Source: Gammaproteobacteria bacterium UBA5078
Lineage (GTDB): Bacteria; Pseudomonadota; Gammaproteobacteria; Pseudomonadales; Pseudohongiellaceae
Direction of reading: 5' to 3'
NCBI GenBank assembly: GCA_002416505.1
Contig: DIAM01000020.1
Coordinates: 322,884-366,189, forward strand
Length of the DNA stretch: 43,306 bases
Shown: positions 13,914 through 20,760 of the stretch, one piece after another
How the letters are laid out: each line of letters opens with the position of its first letter
Position numbering within the stretch: position 1 is the stretch's first letter
The notes under the pieces: model-generated
Told to the model about the DNA's origin: nothing
The model's database searches: none
Seen by the model: only the letters and a program-made list of their open reading frames with translations
Made by a program: the position numbers and the translations under genes

Positions 13914-15605
13914 CTAGAAAGCCCGATCAATCGCATAGGTAAGATAGCCCGTAAACATTTCCTGGCCACTATCGAACCCCCACGAAACCTCTTGCTGAAA
14001 ATTAGGATTAAAAGGATTGGACAGAGAGTTATCGAGTGTTCCCGATACATTAATGACCGCGCCAGGCTCTAGATTTTGCGGCGTTTCCAGCCAGTACTGA
14101 GGTTGCCATCCATAATTATAGGCAGGAACGCTCATCAGCGTTCTAGCCTCGCCAACGCTTGGTAGCAGGTCGAACTTCATGTCTTTGCCGCGCTGATTCA
14201 TGCGCGGCCTTAGCGCCAATAGCGTCGCTTTCTCGGTAAACACGTAACTTGCCGAAAGTGACTGATCCGAATCCTTCGCCGCTAGAGTAAATTTGGCGGA
14301 TACAGGTCGCGTTACTATTTCACGTGCTGGGGGGGTGTCATGAAAATAAAGTCCTATAGTCGAGACGTCTTGAAGCACCCGACCGTGCGAGTAATAGTGA
14401 AACATAAGGGCAAGTTTATGGCCGGCAGGAATCAACACGCCGGTATTTTCGGGGAACACAGTCGCGGGATTTTCACCGGGAACAAAGCTACCTAGAAAGC
14501 GCCGCTCGGACGTCAATTCCTGCCTCTCTTCGCCCCAAAAATCGCTTTCGGGCGCCACAATGAATGCAGAAATATTGTGAATGACACGCTCTTCCCCCGG
14601 CTTATACTGAAACGCCCTTAGCCATTTGTCTTCGAAAAACGGCAACTCAAGTTCCAGATACATATAGTCGAGGATGCCAACGGCGGGAATATTATTCTTA
14701 GGCGTGTCGATAACAAAGTCTGGCGTACCTAGCTCCCAGCTGAAGGTCTTTTCCAACGGTATTTGTGCTAATGGATCTTCTGCGCCCTCACCTCTCGGCA
14801 CGCCGGCCTGCATCCAGTGCAGGATCTTCTGCTTTTTTTCGGCCGACAAGGCGTGCGCACTCGGCGTGGCCTCGTATATCGGATCGACCTGCATTGGGGG
14901 CATTCGCTTGTTCATTATCACTTCCTTGACCATCGCCGACCAGCCAGCTAAGGAATAATAACTGTCGAAGGGAAAAGGACCCGCGCCGTCTTCTCTGTGA
15001 CAGATAGCGCAGTGCTCAACGATGATAGGAGCAATTTCGGTGGAATAATCTGGCACGGCCGCCACAGCGCTATCGTAGCTGATCGAACAGCCCTTGATCT
15101 CAGAGCTGGAAGGGGCATCCGCCTGATTAGCCACTATGCCATTCAAACTCTCCTGCAGAGCTGGCCCCGCGCCTCCGCGATAATAGAGGGACAAGCGCTG
15201 CGGGTTAAACACCAGCACTTCGCCTGCCGCTGAAATTTGCAGACCCTCCGCCACTAGTTTCAACTCGTCCGCAAGCACAGGAAAGGATAGGCCCCATCCT
15301 TTCTCGGTGGTCCGATCCATCGCGTTTATGTCGAGAGCAAGAAACGCCATGTGTTCATCAAATTGAGGCTGCAACTGCGCAAGCGTGGCGGCGGCCTCTT
15401 GTGCTGCAGAACAGCTACTGTCATAGGCCAAAAGCACTATGGCATCACGGTCCTGATAACGGCTGAGTTGATGAAACTCGCCCTGCTCGTCCAACAGCGC
15501 AAAGTCACCTACCCGCTCGGGCGCTGCGAGACTAGTCATGCTAGTCAAGCCCAATACGAGGGTATTAACGACCATAAACAACGCGCTGTGAACATTACTA
15601 CTCAT
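13914..15605 (-). CDS. Exported redoxin / cytochrome c / PHM-like fusion with degenerate copper ligands
   Basis: A 563-residue protein with a signal peptide (1-28) and three regions. Residues about 30-165 form a redoxin (AhpC/TSA-like) domain with a single Cys at the active-site position (SSCSAA, Cys65). Residues about 185-280 form a cytochrome c-like domain with one heme site CAICH (Cys199, Cys202, His203) and MPPM (Met235) as possible sixth ligand. Residues about 290-563 resemble the copper type II ascorbate-dependent monooxygenase (PHM) fold. There the expected His-His is His343-Asn, the HxH pair is replaced by RMN (468-470), and only His403/His407 and Met550 remain. It is thus unlikely to be an ordinary copper monooxygenase. 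It is last in the copper locus and begins 13 bases after the preceding gene; AGGATTAGAACT precedes the ATG. Confidence 0.8.
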   Translation of the reverse strand: MSSNVHSALFMVVNTLVLGLTSMTSLAAPERVGDFALLDEQGEFHQLSRYQDRDAIVLLAYDSSCSAAQEAAATLAQLQPQFDEHMAFLALDINAMDRTTEKGWGLSFPVLADELKLVAEGLQISAAGEVLVFNPQRLSLYYRGGAGPALQESLNGIVANQADAPSSSEIKGCSISYDSAVAAVPDYSTEIAPIIVEHCAICHREDGAGPFPFDSYYSLAGWSAMVKEVIMNKRMPPMQVDPIYEATPSAHALSAEKKQKILHWMQAGVPRGEGAEDPLAQIPLEKTFSWELGTPDFVIDTPKNNIPAVGILDYMYLELELPFFEDKWLRAFQYKPGEERVIHNISAFIVAPESDFWGEERQELTSERRFLGSFVPGENPATVFPENTGVLIPAGHKLALMFHYYSHGRVLQDVSTIGLYFHDTPPAREIVTRPVSAKFTLAAKDSDQSLSASYVFTEKATLLALRPRMNQRGKDMKFDLLPSVGEARTLMSVPAYNYGWQPQYWLETPQNLEPGAVINVSGTLDNSLSNPFNPNFQQEVSWGFDSGQEMFTGYLTYAIDRAF

Positions 15606-15618
15606 AGTTCTAATCCTA

Positions 15619-16770
15619 TTAAGGTTGAGGGCTGATGCTGATGTGCGGATTCTCCGACTGCTCCCGAGACCAGTTGCGATCGGGCCACGTCAGCCCTCCT
15701 CGCGCTGGTCCACCAGCGTTGTAGATTCCGCCGCGCAATACATACAGTAAGTACTTCATCTCATCGTTCATCAGCTTGTTCCGCTTATCCGTGTAGGCCG
15801 CAACAACGTCCGTAATCGCCTGAGATCGGTTCTCGATGCCTGGATACGCCAACACGTCCCCTATGACCACCTTGAGCAATTCAAGGTTATCCAAGATATA
15901 GGCCGCGTCCGGATACAGCTCGAAAAATGTAGGTGCGATTACGGGGCTGGTAGGAATATCCGCTGGCAGTGCGACAAACCCGCTGTGCTGCCTAATTAGT
16001 TTTTCGTTGTAGAGCGCGATGACACGTTCGACATCTGCATCTAGTTGCGCATCGGAAGTCGCGGTCACCACGATCTCCAGCAGGGCTATCTTCAACCACT
16101 GCGACGCCCACGTAAGGCCGCTGAGCTGCGGGAATCCGACTGGGTAAGCATAGGCATATGGATGGTCCGATAATAGCTCGTCAGACTTAGGCTTGGAGGC
16201 CACCGAATGTGCGTCGTCGCTCAGGTAAGTTTGCACAGCGTCTGCTATTGCTAGTTTTTTGTCTATGATCGCGGGGCTAAGATTGATCTCAATAATCTGT
16301 TCCACGAATTCGCGACCACGTTGCAGCGTTTGCAGCGCGACAGGAGGAAGATTGCCAATCTCTGCGAGCAGTGGGCGAACCTGGTCCACCTCATGCCGCT
16401 CGTAGACTATACCAAGCAGCCCTGGGGTTATGCGACTCTCGAATGCCCTATGCGGCCCTAGCAGCGACAGATGATTTCCGGCCGAATGGTAGTGGGAGGT
16501 CTCCGCTTCTTCGAGCTCTTCTAGTTTATCAAGCAACATCCGTTGCCCAATGGCTGCGGTGGGAGCTTCATTGGTAAACACAATTTCTTCATACGCCCTC
16601 GCCTGCAAAACATCATGCGCCAAGAGCATTTGCTGTAGCTGCGGGTATTTCGTGGCCAGTATCGTCGTGTCTGCTGCAGCTGCCGGCGCAACCCACATTT
16701 CGGTTCCGATCAACAATACCAATACGCTAACCAGTGAACGAATGAATGCGCAACGTGCAAAGAAAATCAT
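15619..16770 (-). CDS. Exported protein of unknown function, paralogue 1
   Basis: A 383-residue protein with a signal peptide (about 1-33, ending PAAAAD), probably mostly helical. I do not recognise the family. It is clearly related to its neighbour at 16923-18095. Shared features in the same order are YPQ near the start, HRA (PHRAFES), RGR(E/D)F, FPQLSGLTWASQW, VIAPTFFELYP with AAYILDNLELL, and near the C-terminus LRGGIYNAGGPA. Cysteine is absent from the mature part and no metal motif is evident. It lies between its paralogue and the redoxin/cytochrome fusion, so a periplasmic role linked to copper or the cytochrome proteins is inferred from position only. Its stop is 13 bases from the next gene, so the two are co-transcribed. 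Confidence 0.7.
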   Translation of the reverse strand: MIFFARCAFIRSLVSVLVLLIGTEMWVAPAAAADTTILATKYPQLQQMLLAHDVLQARAYEEIVFTNEAPTAAIGQRMLLDKLEELEEAETSHYHSAGNHLSLLGPHRAFESRITPGLLGIVYERHEVDQVRPLLAEIGNLPPVALQTLQRGREFVEQIIEINLSPAIIDKKLAIADAVQTYLSDDAHSVASKPKSDELLSDHPYAYAYPVGFPQLSGLTWASQWLKIALLEIVVTATSDAQLDADVERVIALYNEKLIRQHSGFVALPADIPTSPVIAPTFFELYPDAAYILDNLELLKVVIGDVLAYPGIENRSQAITDVVAAYTDKRNKLMNDEMKYLLYVLRGGIYNAGGPARGGLTWPDRNWSREQSENPHISISPQP

Positions 16771-16922
16771 CGCTTTGTCTCTTTTATCCTTTGGATATAA
16801 CTCTAGAAAATTCGAGCTTGCCAGACTACAGACTAGCAGATGCAGGGAATTGCCCCTTGATCTCAGTCAACCGGAACGGAATTAGCGCCTAAACATAACA
16901 AGCCTAGCCGCCCAACACACGC

Positions 16923-18095
16923 TTATCGATCAGACCCGTAGGTTGCAGCTTGCACCATGTCCATGGCAGCGCGTGAACGGTTGCGCTCGGAGTACATCAT
17001 CTGGCCGACCGCCGGCCCGCCTTGGTTGTAAATACCGCCTCGTAGCGCAAAAAGTAAGTATTCTGCATTATGTGAGCCATTCGCCCCCTTATTAGTGAAC
17101 CGAGCAACGGCAGCATCCATTCTAGTTGCTCGGTCTTCCACGTTGGGATAGGACAGGATATCGGCCAACACTGTCTCCAGAATATTCAAATTATCGAGAA
17201 TGACGGCTGCTTCTGGCGATAAGGAATAAAGGTCCGGCGCAATTGCAGGAGCCATTGGCAATTCGCTAGGCGCGGGAAACATGCTCATACCCCCATCGGT
17301 GCCAACTTTGTTCCAAAAACGTTCTAGCGCGGTATCCATGCCGTCCGCGAACTGTGTGTCCATCGTTCTCAAGATTATCGCTTCAAGCGATGCCAGTTGA
17401 AACCATTGTTGCGTCCATAGCAAACCACTAAGTCGTGGAAACGCAGTGGCAAAACCCGTTGCTTGATCGTGCTCGATCAAAAAACTGCTTTCCTTGGTAG
17501 AGCTGGTCACCGAACGCGTCTCATCGCTTTGGTAAGCAACGATCGCCACGCTCACTGCACTTTGTTTATTAGCGATACTGTCGTCCAAAAATATTTCAAA
17601 CAGTTGGTTCTCAAAATCACGGCCACGCCGCAGTATTTCGGCGGCGTGACTACTGATGGCGGTGTTATCAACGTATGCTGCATACGCCTCTTCGTTGCTT
17701 CGCATGGTGCGCATAGCATTCAACAGGTTGATGCGCGCCTCCACCTCACTATCGAAATAGGGGCTAGCGGTAGAGTTCATCGCCCTATGAGCACCATCAG
17801 AATTGACAAAGTCACTTTTGGTCATCTTCTTTTGCATTGCCAAGTATTCTTGCAGATTAGCGCGTGCTAACTCGTACGCTGGCTCGCTATTGATTCTGGC
17901 TATGGCTTCGAAGGCCTTCGCTTGTGTGACATCAAAGGCATTCAACAGGTCGGCCACTTGAGGATACTCGCCGCGGATCTTATCGCCGGTCTGGGCAGAA
18001 ACAGTTTGTGAGGAGACGCCAAACACCACCGTGCACGCGATAATCGCACAAAGTGTTTTTACTGGTTTCAACCAGAACTGTTGGCTGTTGATCAT
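16923..18095 (-). CDS. Exported protein of unknown function, paralogue 2
   Basis: A 390-residue protein with a signal peptide (about 1-35, ending VSAQT). It is paralogous to 15619-16770, sharing the motifs YPQ, HRA (AHRAMNS), RGRDF, FPRLSGLLWTQQW, AIAPDLYSLSPEAAVILDNL and LRGGIYNQGGPA. The conserved tail motif GGIYNxGGPA and the aromatic SGLxWxxQW segment are the best candidates for a functional site. The start ATG at 18095 has GGAGATTAGGTCA before it. A 152-base gap separates it from paralogue 1, and a strong hairpin (18168-18205) lies upstream, so these genes may have their own promoter in addition to read-through. Function unknown. Confidence 0.7.
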   Translation of the reverse strand: MINSQQFWLKPVKTLCAIIACTVVFGVSSQTVSAQTGDKIRGEYPQVADLLNAFDVTQAKAFEAIARINSEPAYELARANLQEYLAMQKKMTKSDFVNSDGAHRAMNSTASPYFDSEVEARINLLNAMRTMRSNEEAYAAYVDNTAISSHAAEILRRGRDFENQLFEIFLDDSIANKQSAVSVAIVAYQSDETRSVTSSTKESSFLIEHDQATGFATAFPRLSGLLWTQQWFQLASLEAIILRTMDTQFADGMDTALERFWNKVGTDGGMSMFPAPSELPMAPAIAPDLYSLSPEAAVILDNLNILETVLADILSYPNVEDRATRMDAAVARFTNKGANGSHNAEYLLFALRGGIYNQGGPAVGQMMYSERNRSRAAMDMVQAATYGSDR

Positions 18096-18167
18096 TGACC
18101 TAATCTCCGAATACTTATTTCTGAATTCTGCATTAAATTACGAGAGTCAAATACGGCTTCAGAATTG

Positions 18168-18205
18168 CGAAAGCCCCGGACCACATTAGTGCTCCGGGGC
18201 TTTCG
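18168..18205. terminator. Strong hairpin between copper-locus genes
   Basis: A perfect 13-base stem (CGAAAGCCCCGGA at 18168-18180 with TCCGGGGCTTTCG at 18193-18205) and a 12-base loop. On the minus strand, the direction of the flanking genes, it follows the stop at 18226, but the sequence after it is only moderately T-rich. On the plus strand it is followed by TATTTTG. It is a likely terminator or attenuator splitting the locus. Confidence 0.65.
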
Positions 18206-18225
18206 TATTTTGCTCCGCGGAGGTT

Positions 18226-19161
18226 TTACTCACTAACCTTCACAGGAACATATGCGTTTGACCAACAGCACTGATTGTCGAATTGACTGTCTGGTGCCAT
18301 AAAATTATCTACACGTAGTCGAATCACATAGTCGCCTGGCTCGGAGAACGTCACTCTAGTCGTCGTCTGCGTCCAGTCGCCGCTACCGCTCATGGCTTGC
18401 GTGTCGGTTTCACCACGATCTTTACCCGTGACTTTAGGATTCTCGAACACCGGAGTGGCGCCAACAGGCCCTTGATGCATGATCCACTCTGTCCCAACAG
18501 GGAAGAAAGGGGTTTGAACTTCATAACCACGGCGATCACCGCGATCCTGCACCTGGGCAGTCAAGGTAACCGGAGTTCCCACTTTGGCATTAACCGGTGC
18601 TGCATAGATCCCTTCGCGATCGGTGGCTTCCGGGCCAGTCGCTGAGAAGCGAATGGCCGGATTCACTGAACCCATCGCGGCAGGATCTCGGCTCATTTCA
18701 TACGCCGTCGATGTGGCACGCCCAGGAACAGAATAACTCACTCCTCCGTGGCTAAGAGTCCATACAACTTCAGTGTCCGCCATATCGGCAGGCACCGTTA
18801 CCGCGAATACACCACGCTCTTGCAGACCGACGAAGCCTCCGCGACTATACACAGGAAAGTGTGTAGGCTGAGCGCCGTCGAACTGGGCAGGCTCCAAGCG
18901 ATTGTTAGGCCCAAGCGGGATATCAACGATCTCTTCGCGATTCTGGTTCACGAAACCGAAGATCATTGTGATGGAGTCATCATCGTTCTTTATCCAGCCA
19001 TTGAACATCGGGCCTACAACATCACCGGATTTCTTTGGTGCGGCCAGTTGGTAATCACGCAAGTGGGCTGGAAGCTGCGCGAAAGCTGCAGGCGCCACTG
19101 TTAAGCCCACCAAGGCGGCAGCCATTAAGCCCGTGCTTAGTCTCTTGAAATTACTCATCAT
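18226..19161 (-). CDS. Exported protein ending in a Cys-Cys motif, unknown function
   Basis: A 311-residue protein with a signal peptide (about 1-28, ending PAAFAQ). The rest is predicted beta-rich: an N-terminal part with FNGWIKNDDDSITMIFGFVN and a C-terminal immunoglobulin-like segment (VTFSEPGDYVIRLRVDNF). It ends with FDNQCCWSNAYVPV, where the vicinal cysteines could bind metal or form a disulfide. I do not recognise a named family. Its start codon overlaps the stop of the upstream cytochrome c/monooxygenase gene (ATGA), so the two are translated together and may form a complex. GGAGTGGAGCA supplies the ribosome-binding site. Confidence 0.75.
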   Translation of the reverse strand: MMSNFKRLSTGLMAAALVGLTVAPAAFAQLPAHLRDYQLAAPKKSGDVVGPMFNGWIKNDDDSITMIFGFVNQNREEIVDIPLGPNNRLEPAQFDGAQPTHFPVYSRGGFVGLQERGVFAVTVPADMADTEVVWTLSHGGVSYSVPGRATSTAYEMSRDPAAMGSVNPAIRFSATGPEATDREGIYAAPVNAKVGTPVTLTAQVQDRGDRRGYEVQTPFFPVGTEWIMHQGPVGATPVFENPKVTGKDRGETDTQAMSGSGDWTQTTTRVTFSEPGDYVIRLRVDNFMAPDSQFDNQCCWSNAYVPVKVSE

Positions 19162-20486
19162 TGCTCCACTCCAGAAACCATACGTTGATCACGTTCTTCG
19201 CGCTGCGCAAGCGCCTCTTCGTAACCTTCGTTGTCGAGGTGAGTCACTGCAATCCATGCGTGCGACATCTCATCAGTCGTTCGCTGACCCGCACCCACCC
19301 ACTGATCGGGATCGGGATTGCGTGGATTGTCTGCAGTGTTATCAAACCAAGCGGTCAATATAATAATGGCACCCGCTGGAACCAGAGGCTGATAACCCTC
19401 TTCGTAGGTATGACTGTGATTCCAGCCCGCGTTCCAGTTCGATGCTTGACTGAGCGTCTCGCGTCGTCCCGTTGCAGGATAGAAAACTTCCATCGACATC
19501 GCGACACCGCGCAAGTGCAAATGGGGCTGCCAGCTGTCGATGCGCACAGGGTGATCGAATGAATGCATTCCTTGGGTCATCAACTTGCCATGGGGAGGAA
19601 TCAAATAGTCGCCGCCGCCATCTAGCATGTACAAGCTCAAGTCCTGGCGATAAGCCGTCTTCTCATCGAACTTATCTTCTTCATCGTAGTACCAGATACC
19701 CACAGTCACTTCGTCATCGGGGACTGCATTGCCATCGGGGTAGTAATGGATACTCCAACCCACTTTAGAGTTCGCCGGCGCAGTACGACACGCACCTTCC
19801 GGAGTCTTTTCCCCAAGCTTGCCGTAAGCATACTCGGACAGGCGACCATAGGTTACCCACTCTCCAGACTCATCCTGCACTAGGAAATGTGAGTTCGCAT
19901 GGTGGGTTGAACCGTGCGCAGCCGCCGAAGGCAGAGTCTCTACAGCCTTAATACAGCGTGTCTCAGTAAGACCAGAATCTACTTCTGGCTCCCACCACAT
20001 GTCTTGCCCAGCAGCGGGCACATCCCAGGGGGTGGATTTGATCAAATGATCGGGCGGACCTAATTCAGCAGCGAGACGCCATTCTCCGACTTGCGGATAC
20101 TCTCTTGGCTCTGGCAAGTCTTCAGGATTACCTAATGGCGAGCCCGCTTTTACCCACGACACAATCGTGTTGATGTCATCTTCAGATAAGCGCCAATCGT
20201 TTTTTAAGTGCTGCACGCCTACGTCATTGTCATACTGGTAAGGCGGCATCTCCCGTTGTTCCACTCTTTGTGAAATGAGGGGCGCCCAAGGACGAACCTC
20301 TTCATAAGAGGTAAAAGACATCGGCCCGATCTGCCCAGGCTGATGGCATATCTGGCAGTTATCCTGAATGATCCTCGACACTTCCTTTGCATACGTCGGA
20401 TGCCCCTCTGTAGTCTCGGCGGCGCCAGCGAGGGCAGGAACTAAGGCAATTGCCGAGAGCAACCCAATAACATTATTTTTTCTCAT
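19158..20486 (-). CDS. Exported cytochrome c / copper type II (PHM-like) monooxygenase fusion
   Basis: A 442-residue protein with a signal peptide (1-22). Residues about 30-120 are a cytochrome c-like domain with CQICH (Cys44, Cys47, His48) and a candidate axial Met80 (EMPPY). The rest matches the copper type II ascorbate-dependent monooxygenase fold. The ligands expected for PHM/DBH enzymes can be placed: His195-His196 and His247 for the first copper, and His322-x-His324 (QPHLHLRG) and Met407 (DEM) for the second. The heme domain may deliver electrons in place of ascorbate, an inference from the fusion. The start at 20486 is chosen because GGAGAGG precedes this ATG; an in-frame TTG at 20498 is less likely. 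It overlaps the next gene by four bases. The substrate is unknown. Confidence 0.82.
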   Translation of the reverse strand: MRKNNVIGLLSAIALVPALAGAAETTEGHPTYAKEVSRIIQDNCQICHQPGQIGPMSFTSYEEVRPWAPLISQRVEQREMPPYQYDNDVGVQHLKNDWRLSEDDINTIVSWVKAGSPLGNPEDLPEPREYPQVGEWRLAAELGPPDHLIKSTPWDVPAAGQDMWWEPEVDSGLTETRCIKAVETLPSAAAHGSTHHANSHFLVQDESGEWVTYGRLSEYAYGKLGEKTPEGACRTAPANSKVGWSIHYYPDGNAVPDDEVTVGIWYYDEEDKFDEKTAYRQDLSLYMLDGGGDYLIPPHGKLMTQGMHSFDHPVRIDSWQPHLHLRGVAMSMEVFYPATGRRETLSQASNWNAGWNHSHTYEEGYQPLVPAGAIIILTAWFDNTADNPRNPDPDQWVGAGQRTTDEMSHAWIAVTHLDNEGYEEALAQREERDQRMVSGVEQ

Positions 20487-20711
20487 AGACCTCTCCAAGT
20501 CTTAACAACAAACCCTATTTCGGTGTCGCCGATTTGTGGTTTTTACTAAAAGTTTTTATATCAACGCTGCTGAGTGTATCTGGCTGGGTAATGTTTATAT
20601 TGACATAGATCAAAAAGATTGAAGGATGTAAACCTCCCCCTTTTCGTGGTGGATGATGATCTAGGGTTGGACGATTGAGGGCTAGAGGGGAGGAGAGATA
20701 CTGTAAGAAAG

Positions 20712-20747
20712 CGACACCCGCACGACAGAGCGCACATGCGGGTGTCG
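20712..20747 (-). terminator. Intrinsic terminator after the copper receptor gene
   Basis: A perfect 11-base stem (CGACACCCGCA, 20712-20722, with TGCGGGTGTCG, 20737-20747) begins 14 bases past the receptor stop. Read on the minus strand it is followed by CTTTCTTACAG. The 220 bases that follow, up to 20487, should hold a separate promoter for the downstream genes. Confidence 0.75.
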
Positions 20748-20760
20748 AATATTGTAGGCT

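Noticed and set aside
15619..18095. Paralogues as imelysin-like (M75) proteins
   Set aside because: They are exported and probably helical like imelysins, but the GxHxxE signature is not visible.
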